A DNA stretch of 64,000 bases from Cryptomeria japonica (Eukaryota > Streptophyta > Pinopsida > Cupressales > Cupressaceae): contig NC_081410.1 of NCBI RefSeq assembly GCF_030272615.1, positions 142,509,349 to 142,573,348 on the forward strand, written 5' to 3'. Numbering within the stretch: position 1 is the first letter of the stretch; each line of letters starts with the position of its first letter. This document shows positions 1 to 10,540 of the stretch, piece by piece. A model generated the notes under the pieces. That model saw only the letters and a program-made list of their open reading frames with translations, was not told where the DNA came from and did not search any database. Made by a program: the position numbers and the translations under genes.

Positions 1-816
1 AATATATCCAAGGAAACACTAAAAAAGAGTTATGAATAATCAAAGATGTTGGATGAGCAACTGGATACAAGAAGACCCAACAAAGATGCAAGACTCGGTT
101 ACAAAGGAAAAGACTCTACCGAGAAGGGAATTCATACAACCGAGAGAGGAGAATCATCAAAGCAAGCTAGAAACAAGAAGAATATCAAAGGAAACGGGCC
201 TATTTGCAACTACTGTGGAAATCAAGGTCATACTGCTAACTTGTGCCAAATCAGAAAAGGTAAGCAACCGAATGTCACTAAGTCTAATGGTTATTGTTAC
301 AATTGCAATAAATATGGTCACACATCTAATCAATGTAGGACAAAGTCTGTTAACAATTATTAGAAGGCAAAATTCAAAGGGTTTTGTAAAAACTGCAATA
401 GATATGGACATAGTATCGAGAAGTGTTGGCTTAAGCAAAAGAACTATATGTGGTCTGCACACCGAGCAAATGCTAGAGGTTACCGAACTCACACAGATCC
501 TTACTGATAGTATTCTGCAGTACCATGGGATTACAATACAAGGATATGGTGTGAATGTTGTGGAAGATATGGACATATAAGTGCCAACTACTTTATAAGG
601 TTTGGAATGAACAACCGAAGATCATGGAGAAATCCTGGTATGGCATGTTTTCATTGTCACAAAATTAGACACTTGGCTAGAGATTGCAGAGATCAACCTA
701 GAGGAGATATTGAAGAAATAAAAGACAAATTATAGATGATTTGGAGAAAGAAGGAAATTGTGTCAAATGAAGAAAGCACCTTACCTACCGAGTTAGGTGC
801 ACCTATTCCAAATTAA
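1..816 (+). pseudogene. gag remnant of E1 with five zinc knuckles
   Basis: One frame carries repeated retroviral-type CX2CX4HX4C knuckles, nucleic-acid-binding modules of Gag that package element RNA. Knuckles lie at 205-246, 295-336, 385-426, 550-591 and 646-687. The fourth has lost its last Cys (Tyr at 589). In-frame stops occur at 37, 361, 505, 508 and 733, after which the frame continues to a stop at 814. The segment is open to the left edge, so the capsid region is outside the window. Between knuckles the protein is basic and Lys/Arg/Asn rich. Five knuckles exceed the one or two usual in plant Gag. A cellular CCHC protein is less likely, given the downstream 3' LTR in the same orientation. 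Confidence 0.7.
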
Positions 817-1293
817 TTGGTAAAGGTATGAAGGGACTGCATTCTCTCAAAGGTTAAATCTTAACAGTTCCTACTTTACCATGCACTTAATTCAAAATCT
901 GCATAGTTAAAGATGCATTAGAAAATTTGAAATTCTATCAAGTCTTTTGGAAGCTTGTCTAGTCGGTGAATACAGGAAGACTGGCTACTCGGTAAAAGAA
1001 TAAAAAGGAAGTGGTACCTAATGCATTTAATGTCTTTTGACCTAACTGCATGAAGCTCGATAAGGTATATTGTGTACTTAAAGCTATTGCGCGGTCATTT
1101 TTCACTCACCAAGTTTTCAAGAGAGCAGAGAAAAGCGAATCAAAGGCGATCAAACCACCTCCCGAGTGAATTTCAAGGTATTTACATCAATCACAACGCA
1201 TTATCAAGATAGTTTACCGATCATATCAAGTTGTTATTATTTTCTAAGTAGAAAGCATCTGTCGTTTGAAATTTTTCAAACCCTAGGGATCTT
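817..1293 (+). other. Spacer between gag and second ORF of E1, leader-like
   Basis: No reading frame stays open. The last part resembles a plant 5' leader: A/C-rich sequence followed by AAACCCTAGGG at about 1280, just before the second ORF. No pol fragment is recognisable. It could be a promoter/leader for the second ORF or the scar of a pol deletion; the sequence does not decide. Confidence 0.4.
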
Positions 1294-3396
1294 TTGTTAA
1301 GTGATTATCCGAAATCTGCAATGGCACCTAAGATCCAGAATCCCATTGTTGTTGAGAACATCAAAAAGCCCTCACTAAAATACTCTTTAACTCCCAAAGT
1401 AGCTTCTGAACCGGATGATAAAACTGCATTTTCACTCATTCCGTATAGAGTTTTATTAGTCGAGGATGTAAGATTCTTCACTAAGTGTCATGTTGAGGAA
1501 CTAGCTCGTGTTGAAATCAAGGACACATATGATGAATTGTGTACCGATGGGAAATTGGATAGTAAATATGAACACATCAAAATCAAGGGATTGACTGAAG
1601 CCCTAACCTATCCCCATGTATTCAAACCCCTGTGGGTCAAGTTTGTTCTAAGTAGAGTTCATGATGATTTCATGTGGTTAGCAGAGAAACCATTCAAAAT
1701 CACCAAGGAAATCATTCATTTGATCACCGGTTACCCTATCTTTGATCATGCCCGAGCTCAGAAAATGATATCACAGAAGGAATTGATCAGTTTAACCGGA
1801 GTTGAATCAGATTGCAGAGGACTGAAATTGAACAATGTAACAGATGCAGAGCTAAAGTTTGCCATTAGAGTAATAGGTTATTATTTCTTCGAATCGGCAA
1901 GGGAAAACAGTGTACCCTGTGCAATAGTCGACTTAGCATATAAAATTGTGAAGAAAGGAATGAAAATTGATCTTTGTGAAGTATTGCTGAAAAACCTGTT
2001 TGAGAATCTAAACACCATAAGGAAGCCAAAGAAGAACAACCCGGCTAACACTCTGAAGTTTGGATCACTTCTAATATGCATGTTTTTCTATTTTGATAAA
2101 TTCTTTCCATCAGTCGGTAATGTAGTTTGGGAGCTACACCGACCAATCACCCATCAAATCAATGACTTCATCAAGAAGCTAGGTGATAATTTTAATGACA
2201 TTATGGATGATTACTTTAACAAGTTTCAGGAAAGGATGCATAACAGGTACCGGATCCCACCCTAGTTAGTAGAGAAATACAAGGATGACATATGTTTTGA
2301 AGTGGACACTGATTACTGCTATGTTAATGCTGTGGAACCGAGAACCCAATCTTTACCACCTATGGGTTATGAGATTGATTTTGACATCACACAAAAGCAG
2401 ATAGTTGCTTTTCTTACATTACCAAGGCATACTACCAAGCTGAGGTATGAAACATATGAAGAAGTAAAAGAGAAAGTTAAGAAGAGCATTGTAGTACCCA
2501 AGGCTACAAGGAAGGCAACAAAAATGATCAAGGTATTAATGAAGAAATTTGGAGAAGGTTCTTCCTCCACACCTGTCAAGGGCACTATAGCCATCACCGA
2601 AGAGGAATCCGAAGCCCAAGAGGCAACTATAACACTGAGCACCGAATTGCCTAAAGGGAAAGTTTTGAAAAGAAAGAAACATGATACATCAAAGGTATCA
2701 CCGACTCCTCCAGCAAAGCGACCTAACACAAGAGCATCTGCAGCATCATCGAGTAAGAAACCAAAGAATGTTGCCGCACCAAAGGTAACAAAAACTTACA
2801 AGAAATCTACTCGGAGACTCATTTTGACTAAAGAGTCTAGGACACTGAATCTGAAGATGCAAGTAAATTTTAGATTGTCAAGAGAAAAAAGGTAAATGTA
2901 CATAGTGTTGAAAATTTTTGTGCTAATCTGAAGCAATATGGTGTATTTGGATCATTTAGATATGTTAAATATGAATCCAGATCTGATGATGAAAAGAGAC
3001 AAATAGAAGAAGCTATCATCTGCACACTATTGAAATTCTGATTGGCCCCATTGGAATTATCTAAATCTCTTCCAAATGAATTATATTTGCATATTGACAA
3101 TAGGTGGAAGTATGCCATGGACTTAGAGAAATAGAAGAGAGAAAGAAGTCTGGTACATCTTTTCCCAGACATGTTGGTAGATGAGATCACCGAACATCTA
3201 AAAAACTGCCACACAAAATTCCTAGTCAAGCAAAGAGCCTTGAAATTGATGAATGGCCTTTACTTGAATGTAGAGAATGAGACCAAGGAAAAATGGCAGG
3301 AAATCTTTCGAATCAAGAATGATGTTACCGAGGAAGATCCTGATATCACCAAGTAAGACCCTGCTGACACTATACAAATTGATGAGGATATCATGG

Positions 3397-4598
3397 TGTA
3401 AAGCGGAAAATCGCGGTCGAACCCTAGTTGGTCTCCCCTCTTCTAACTCCGAGGAGAGAGAAGGGAGGTTCGCTAGGATTCGATGGGTTTTCACTTAGGG
3501 GGAAGACTTTACATTCAAAAGAGGGGTTGAAACTCATAAGATTCAATCCCACACGATGTAAGATTGGATGCTAAATGAATTTCAAGGGTTAGGAAAGCAA
3601 GGCTACCCTCTTTTGTAAAGAATGTTGATTAAGGAAATTAAGCTAAGGATGCATAGAAAGTCATAAAGATTCGCTTATAAACTGAGTTCGGGTTATAGGA
3701 TGAAGCTACGGACCTGGAATTAGCAGTAAAATGTCGATACGGCGCTGTCCTGCAAATTTGAGCAAAAGTTGTCGGGACAATGGCGCCCGGCGCCACGGTC
3801 CTCCGAAAAATCCGCAAAACAAAGGGGGATCTGTTCGTCTCTGCACAAGGATTCCAGATCTTCAATTTCAGCCGCGTACCTGCAACCTACACACAGAAAA
3901 GCGAAGACGATTGGGGGGTTAGGGATTAGGGGTTTGCCTTTAGGTCAAACCCCAGTTTTGGAATTAACCAAGAAATGAGCAAGAGCTGTAAATGTAAATG
4001 ACTGTAAAACAAGTACTAATACCTTGTTCTAAGGATGTTTGTATCCTTATGTGCAAAGGTTTAGATGTTGTATGTTGTAGTATGTAGTATGTGATCTCCT
4101 CTTCAATGGTTGAATCCTTGTCTTGAATGCAACACTTAGCCTTGAATGGAGACTTAGAAGGAATGCTTGAATGCTTGAATGCTTGAATATAATTTCCACG
4201 CCTTTTCCATCATATCGAATGAAAGAGGAAAATGTAGTTTATATACTTGTCATTTAGGGCTGATAGACTGATTTTCCCGACCTTAGGCCGACCAGGGAAG
4301 TATATTTCCAAATTGCAATCAAAAAGACCCGATATCACTTAGGAAACCGGGCCCAAAATAGGACCCAGGGACCAGGGCGCTGGGCGCCATGGTCCTGGAG
4401 GACCAGGGCGCTGGGCGCTCTGGTCCCACCTCCCGGGACATCAGGGTGCAAGGAGGTTCAGGCCAGGGTGCTTGAAAAATGCAGTTTTCAGTGTCGTGAG
4501 CAAGTTTTGGGGTCTCCATTCAGGTTGCGTGTTGTGTCGCCATCGTGAAGACCGAAATGCAGTCAAAATTGCAAGTGTCGCAATTTTAGGACGCTACA
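3397..4598. mobile_element. Solo LTR S1 inserted in the E1 second ORF
   Basis: A 1,202-bp block starts TGTAAAGCGG and ends GACGCTACA. It is bounded by a perfect 5-bp direct repeat CATGG (3392-3396 and 4599-4603). Removing the block plus one repeat restores the host ORF across the junction. TG...CA ends, a 5-bp duplication and no coding capacity mean a solo LTR left by LTR-LTR recombination. It has GC-rich patches (3780-3800, 4330-4440) unlike the AT-rich surroundings, and three GAATGCTT repeats near 4161-4187. Family and orientation are not recognised. Confidence 0.85.
4370..4426. repeat. GC-rich near-tandem duplication within S1
   Basis: The phrase GACCAGGGCGCTGGGCGC occurs at 4370 and again at 4401, followed by CATGGTCC and TCTGGTCC. 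Each copy is self-complementary around GGCGCC/GGGCGC with GGACC arms, so it can fold. A related GGCGCCACGGTCC lies near 3790. Confidence 0.7.
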
Positions 4599-5892
4599 CA
4601 TGGACACTGAGGCACCGGAACAGGAAATGATAGAAGGGAATGCATATGCCAAATTGGTATCCAGTGAGTCAGTTTTGGAGCAAGTTTAGCCCTATCCTCC
4701 GGTCACTCAGTCTATTTCAACCGAGGCCCCTCAAGATACTGAACAAGGAATAGAAGGTCACAAGTCTACAAAAGGAGAAACTGCTTCTCAGGCCACCGAA
4801 GGATAGACATCTCAAGCCCCTTCTAGCACTAAAAATGTTACATCTGAGACCCCAAGCACAGAAGCACCGACTGACACAACAAAGGCTACATCAGAGGTTC
4901 AAGAAATTGATAAAAGTGTTGCCTCTACTGAGCAACCTACCAAGGGTCAACAAGCCTCACAAGCCATTGTTTTAGTTCAACCAGTAAAAGGTAAAGAAAA
5001 GAAGATGAAAAAGCATAGTTTCAAATTAGATTTGTCAAAACCAATAGTGTTGTCCAATGTTGATATATCCAAATTAAAAGGGCAAGCACTCATTGAATTT
5101 GGTGAACTATGCAAAGCCAAAGCTGAACAGGAGAAGCAAATGGCTATTCAAAAGAAAAATAAAGTACTTCAGAAGGTGAAAGCACTCTTAACCGATATGC
5201 TACCTGAAGCAACAATGACAAAAGATGTCGCCATCCACATTCAACTGGATGAACTCCTAACCAAGATAGAGACATCTGGAGTAGATGCATCTGAATATTT
5301 GAGAAAGTTAAAGGACAAGGAGTTCACTGCTAAAATGGTTAAAGAGGTACATAAAGCTATTGCTATTGGCAAAGTTAAACTTGTCAAATTTATTGCTGAG
5401 TTGTCCCCTCAACTCAAGCACATTCTTTATTTATTTCAGAAACTCTATACATTCTCTCTATTCATTAAGGACATCAAAAATAAAATAGAAGTAATTAAGA
5501 AAGAGATCACCAATCTCTCAAATAAGTTGACCACTGAGCCAAACTCTATTCGGAATTTTTATACCAAGCTACAACAACTCATGGCTCAACAATTGGAACT
5601 AAGGAATGAAGAGCACAAGATAAGGATGGACATAATGACACTTCAGACATTATTCATTCCTCATCTTTCATCCGTCCAAGAACAGATCAACAAAGCTACC
5701 TCCCTATCCACTCAACAAGAGGGAAGCACCTTAGATGGACTAATTTCACTGTTAGCTGACATTACAGCTCATAATTCACTTATGGACAGTGTCAAGGATG
5801 CCCTCTCTGCCGCTCTCACCGATGCCAAGACAAACAAATCCATTTTTGACCAGTTGCCACCACCGAATGGTAACTAAGTTTTGATGTTTGTC

Positions 5893-6220
5893 AAAAAGGG
5901 GGAGTGAGTATAGCATCAAATTATCAAAGGCGAAATGTAGTATACAGGGGGAGTATACCAAGCAAAACAGAGTATTCACATGCACAGTTAATTTTGATAG
6001 AAGAGCAGTGAACTGAGCAGTTATCACAGAACATTGATCACCGAGCATGCAAAATCAGAGTTTTGTACAATATATTGATAAGGGGAGTATATCTAAATAT
6101 ACTATTTCATTGACTAATGTATATACTGTCTGTTTAGTCAAATTTTACAAGGATATAGATTTTTGAGCTGACTTTGAAAGTAGTTTTGTCAAACATCTCA
6201 ACTAATGTCAAAAGGGGAGA
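5893..6220 (+). promoter_or_regulatory. Polypurine tract cluster upstream of E1 3' LTR
   Basis: Four purine tracts lie between the ORF end and the LTR: AAAAAGGGGGAG (5893-5904), AGGGGGAG (5946-5953), AAGGGGAG (6080-6087) and AAAAGGGGAGA (6210-6220), the last touching the LTR. The LTR-proximal tract is the likely plus-strand primer. Multiple PPT copies are reported as a hallmark of Sireviruses, which supports that assignment. Confidence 0.7.
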
Positions 6221-6221
6221 T

Positions 6222-7391
6222 TGTTACTATTTATTATAGTTGCCATTAGTTTTATATCCAAAGTCATTCTATATACTCTAGTCGGTTACCTCTACCGAAA
6301 CATTCAGTCAGTATGCACAAAGCAGTTGGTTATAGAAGAAAGTATTCACAGAGCCCAGTATACACCGAGTTGTCTACCAAGTAACACTATATGTCTACCA
6401 AGCAGCAATAATGATACACCAAGTTGATATACACCAAGTGAAACATTTTACCAGATTCATTGAACCTAGACACACATGTGGAAACGTGTTACAAGATCGA
6501 GGAACAAAGAACCGTTATCACATTGGAAATTGCACTTAAGGATTGTGTATGATTTTGAGGTCATCTATCCAATGAAATATTTTGTATGGTTATTCATTCG
6601 ATAAATCATGTTTGTAAGATTGAAGTAATGAACCAAAACACTGACATAAGAGATCTATTTATACAGCATGGATTGAGATCAGAAGAGAGATATAAGAAGA
6701 CATATAGAGGTGTATGAATAAAGCACTGAGTATTATGACTATTACAGAGACACAGAGGTCACTGAGAAGGATTTCAGAGAATAGTCAAAGAACAGAGTAA
6801 ATAGAAGGGTTTATCGAGTTACTCTATGGGTTATCGAGGTATGCTATAAGCAAGGTAATCTCATTTTGAGCACATAGAATCTGCTATAACATTTCAGATG
6901 TAAAGTTGCAGATATTTGTAAAGATTTTATTGTAATATTTTGAAGTTGTAAGAGAAACCTTTAACAGGGTAAAAGACTCTAACAAAGTCTATAAATTGTA
7001 AAGCCTTTAACCAAGTGCAACATTTAGAATAAGTGTTGTAAAATCCTTTAACAAGGTAGATCTAAAGATCTTGATACTCCTAACAGGGTAAGCTATCAGA
7101 AATAGCTAAACATGTAGCTCTAACCGAGCACTCTTTATTATTGCAGTAGTGAAGTTGTGGGTTCCATCCCCACCGCAGTTTTTCTCTCTAATGAAGAGTT
7201 TCTGTGTACCCAAAATATATGTGTTATGGAGTGAATCATGTATGATTTCTATTTATCTGTTTTAGCTTTATGTTATGTTACAACAATTTTTGGTTTATGC
7301 ATAACAGTAAAGATATTGTTGAGAAAAGGTTTTGAAGTACTGATTCACCCCTCCCCTCTCAGTACATTAGCTTTCCATATTGGGCCTAACA
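6222..7391 (+). mobile_element. 3' LTR of E1
   Basis: Begins TGTTACTATT directly after the PPT and ends GGGCCTAACA; TGTTA/TAACA forms a perfect 5-bp terminal inverted repeat (1,170 bp). The last 60 bases contain GATTCACCCCTCCCCTCTCAG, the pyrimidine-rich block typical of the end of plant copia LTRs. Short CTAACA(A/G)GG-like motifs recur from 6960 to 7130. The downstream base starts a gypsy G-patch region. ORFs inside are chance. Confidence 0.8.
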
Positions 7392-8608
7392 GATCATATG
7401 ACAATACCCAAAATACACACAGATCAGTATGGAAATGGATTCAAAATACTCCAAAGACATGGATATGATGGTACCACAAGCCATGGGTTGCAGAAACAAG
7501 GAAGACTAGAACCTATTGTTTCTAATGATAATCCAGGAAATCAAGGATTGGGATATAGGAATATACAACCTATCACAGAAGCAAGACATCATACACTTGA
7601 TATACTAAATTGACCACGCAAACCATCAGATCACATATCACAAAGGAATTTATCCACACAGGCACTTCCATCTTCATCTCAAACAAGTAATCATATACCT
7701 ACATCACCAAGTACAGAATCAGATGGAGAAGACATGAGACAACTCCTGCAAGAACCTACCACTGAATTACAAAATGATGCAGTTATTGACACAACAGTTT
7801 AGGCTAATGTGGCAACAGATGTAGGTTTACCACCACCACCAGAATCCCATCCGTGGTTATTGTCACTACTTTTACCATGAGAAACAACTCAGGCTCAACC
7901 TAATGAAATAGATGAAGAAAGATTGTAAAGGCTTATACCAAGCTTAAGAAGGGTAACTAATGTCCGAAGAAGACCAGTCAACCTACAACAGAATCAGAGA
8001 CAAGAACAAGAAGAAATAAGTGATGATAGCTCATATGATGAAACATATATTGAAAGTGAGACAAACTCGCATGACTACGAATTCTTATCACTCCATGACT
8101 CTAGCCCACTAGAAAGTGTAAAATCAAGGTATCAAATAAGGCTTATATAGGATGAAGATACACAAAGTCAATCAAACAATCAAGTCTTCATGTTATTAGA
8201 GTTTTCTAAAGAAGGGAATACTGATTTACCCCTAGTGCATTCACACTTGATTGATTGGGGGCAAGAAGGAAAACCAACACTGGATTGGTTTGAAAATGAC
8301 GAAGCAATTTTAGAATTTCTAGGAGTCAAAGAGGGATTTCCACAAGGTGATCATAAAGCAGGGTTTGTTATAGACCTGAATAGAATGACATACTTTGGAG
8401 AATAAAGTATCTCTACAATAGAAGATAAGGATCAAACTACCCATAATGACAAGAGTGAATTGGGTAATCTTCCTATGGAAAGAGAAAGGTTAGCGTTACT
8501 TACAGAGGAAACAGAAGAAGTAAACATATTAGAAGGGTAACCTATCAAATTTGCTTGGTCCTATTTAGATATGCCAGGTTTAGACTCTGAATTAGTGTTG
8601 CATCACCT
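7392..8608 (+). pseudogene. G-patch and acidic linker between protease and RT (element A)
   Basis: The frame opens with a G-patch-like module: QYGNGFKILQRHGYDG (about 7425-7472), then GLGY near 7548. G-patches are short glycine-rich RNA-binding modules known in betaretroviral protease regions and in RNA-processing proteins. A Gln/Ser/Thr/Glu-rich linker follows, with stops at about 7611, 7800, 7878, 7926, 8148, 8403 and 8538. Conserved blocks (IDWGQEGKPTLDWFENDEA, 8250-8305) are also recognisable in element D. A frameshift near 8605 leads into RT. Role inferred: RNA binding by the pol precursor. Confidence 0.6.
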
Positions 8609-9475
8609 TTGATACTGGGAGTTAAACCTTACAAGAAAAAATTGAGAAAAATGCATCCAAGTATCGCATTACTGGTTAAAATAGAACTACAAAAGTTATT
8701 GGATGTAGGTTTTATTAGATCTATTGATTATGCGGAATGGATATCCAACCTGGTACCTATGACTAAGCCCACAGGAGGCATAAGAATCTATACTTATTTT
8801 TAGGATCTAAATAAAGCTTGTCCTAAGGATGACTTCCCACTACCCAATATCGATATGATAGTTGACCTAACAGCTGGAAATGAGATGCTATCCTGAATGG
8901 ATGGTTTTTCAGGATAGAACTAGATTAAAATTGCACCAGAAGATCAACATAAAATGGCCTTTACATGCCCATGGGGAACATACTGCTAGAATGTGATGCC
9001 ATTTGGTCTCAAAAATGTCGAAGCAACATACCAAAGAGCCATGACAACATTGTTTCACGACATGATCCACAACATAATGGAAGATTATGTGGATGACATA
9101 TTGGCTAAATAAAAAACAAGAGAAAGTCACCTGTAAGTTCTTACATAGATATTTGATCGGTTGGAACAGTATAATGTTAGACTAAACCCGAAGAAGTGTG
9201 TGTTTGGCATAACAACAGGTAAACTATTAGGGTTTATAGTGTCAAACAAAGGAATTGAAATAGACCCTGCCAAGGTCAAGGAAATCATTGATATGCAACC
9301 TCCGTCAACACTTAAATAGCTCAGAGGGTTACAAGGAAGACTGCAATCCATAAGGAGATTCATAGCACAGTTGGCAGATAAGTGTCACCCATTCTAGCAT
9401 TTACTCAGGAAAGGAGTTACTTTTAAATGGACAAAACAATGCCAGGAAGCTTTCCAATCTCTGAAAGATTATCTT
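8609..9475 (+). pseudogene. Reverse transcriptase (element A)
   Basis: RVT_1-type Ty3/gypsy RT. Motifs in order: primer-grip region KLLDVGFIRSIDYAEW (8692-8740), DLNKACPKDDFPLPNIDM (8806-8860), MDGFSG carrying the first catalytic Asp (8897), MPFGLKN (8996-9016) and the catalytic YVDD box (9086-9097). The connection domain follows with LNPKKCVFG and LRGLQGRLQSIRRF. Stops interrupt it at 8801, 8894, 8915, 8921, 8987, 9107, 9131, 9143, 9317 and 9395, mostly where relatives have Gln or Trp. It cannot give a full protein without suppression. Confidence 0.85.
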
Positions 9476-10540
9476 TTGAACACACCAGTGCTAATATATC
9501 CTACCCCAGGACAACCTCTATTGTTATACATATCAACAACAAACTCAGCTCTAGGAGCTCTATTGGCACAACATGACAAAAATGGAAAAGAAAGAGCCAT
9601 TTATTATATAAGTAGAACTCTGATCGACTATGAGCTTAATTATACCCCCATAGAGCGAGCATGCTTAGCAGTAATCTTTGCATCCCAAAAACTCAGACAT
9701 TACATGTTGAGTCATAAGGTACAACTCATTGCACGCTTTGACCCACTCAAGTACCTATTGAGTAGAGCAACATTGACCGAGTGATTGGCTAAGTGGGTTA
9801 TGATCTTGAGCGAGTTTTATATAGAATACATAGATAGAAAAGCCATCAAAGCACAAATTATAGGAGATCAATTAGCAGAAGCTCCTTTACAAGACAGTCA
9901 CCCATTGCTGATAGACTTTCCAGATGAATCTGTGTTTACATTAACTGCCTCGGTAATATGGAAATTATACTTTGATGGGTCATATACAAGTCACGGATCT
10001 GGAGTAGGGATTCTCTTCATTACTCCTCAAGGGGATGTTATACCTAAGTCATTTAGGATCAATTTCCAATGCACCAATAATATGGCTAAATATGAAGCTC
10101 TCCTCATCGGGCTTCGTACAACTATACAATGGAAAATACAAGAGTTACAGGTCTATGGTGATTCGCAGTTGATTGTAAACCAGGTCAATGATGATTACAA
10201 CACAAAGGATGACAAAATCATGCCTTATAAGAATTTGGTTGAAGATTACAAGGAGAACTTCAGCAAAATTACCTTCAAACAAATCCCAAGGATACAAAAC
10301 AAGGTAGCAGATGCAATGGCTACCATAGGATCTCTTCTGAACATGCCTGCTAACGAAACTCAGTTTGAGTTTATCATAGAACAGTTGATGCTACGTGCAT
10401 ATGAGACTCCCCTATCAGAATATGCATGTGCAATTGTGGGTCCAGAATCACCTTGGTACAATGAAATATATACATATTTACATACTCAATACATGTCACT
10501 GGATCTATCCAGGAATCAAAAGAAGACATTTATTCGTTAG
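9476..10540 (+). pseudogene. RNase H and second (archaeal-type) RNase H (element A)
   Basis: First part (9476-9784) is the gypsy RNase H attached to RT: LLLYISTTNSALGALLAQ and ERAIYYISRTL. After one stop at 9782 the same frame continues (9785-10540) with a second RNase H domain: LYFDGSYTSHGSG (Asp), KYEALLIGLR (Glu) and VYGDSQLI (Asp), the expected catalytic carboxylates. Two RNase H domains in series are the signature of Tat elements (family knowledge). The domain then links to integrase, with a TAG at 10538 (CAG in relatives). Confidence 0.85.

Larger units (their letters stand above)
1294..5877 (+). pseudogene. Second ORF of E1, about 1,100 codons, interrupted by a solo LTR
   Basis: Function unknown. 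An ATG at 1321 (MAPKIQNP) has a better context than the one at 1294. The frame runs to a TAG at 2263, continues unchanged to about 2840, shifts by one base, and runs with stops (near 2871, 3040, 3132, 3354) to 3396, where a solo LTR is inserted. Skipping the LTR and one CATGG copy, the frame resumes at 4606 (DTEAPEQ) and ends at 5875. The N-terminal third is a folded-looking helical domain (about 1400-2260). A Lys/Ser/Pro-rich basic linker follows (2500-2880), then a Thr/Ser/Glu-rich stretch (4610-4990) and a long Lys/Glu/Leu-rich coiled-coil-like C-terminus (5005-5877). Extra ORFs of this sort, called env-like or plant transposon protein, are known in plant LTR elements; homology here is not established. 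Confidence 0.55.
1..7391 (+). mobile_element. E1: 3' part of a copia/Sirevirus-like LTR retrotransposon without visible pol
   Basis: The unit runs from a zinc-knuckle gag through a large second ORF and a cluster of polypurine tracts into a 3' LTR ending at 7391; its 5' LTR lies outside the window. No protease, integrase, RT or RNase H motif is seen between gag and the LTR, so it looks non-autonomous or internally deleted. The TGTTA...TAACA LTR ends, the LTR end rich in ATTCACCCC and the repeated PPTs resemble copia Sireviruses (family knowledge; assignment is inference). To the right it abuts the G-patch region of a Ty3/gypsy element, so it inserted into that element. Confidence 0.65.

Noticed and set aside
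157-576. Long minus-strand frame opposite the zinc-knuckle gag
   Set aside because: Mirror of the gag coding strand; Ile/Val/Ser-rich with no domain, while the plus strand has five knuckles.
3917-3945. GGGTTAGGGATTAGGGG resembling plant telomere repeat
   Set aside because: Only two imperfect units inside solo LTR S1; not a telomeric array.
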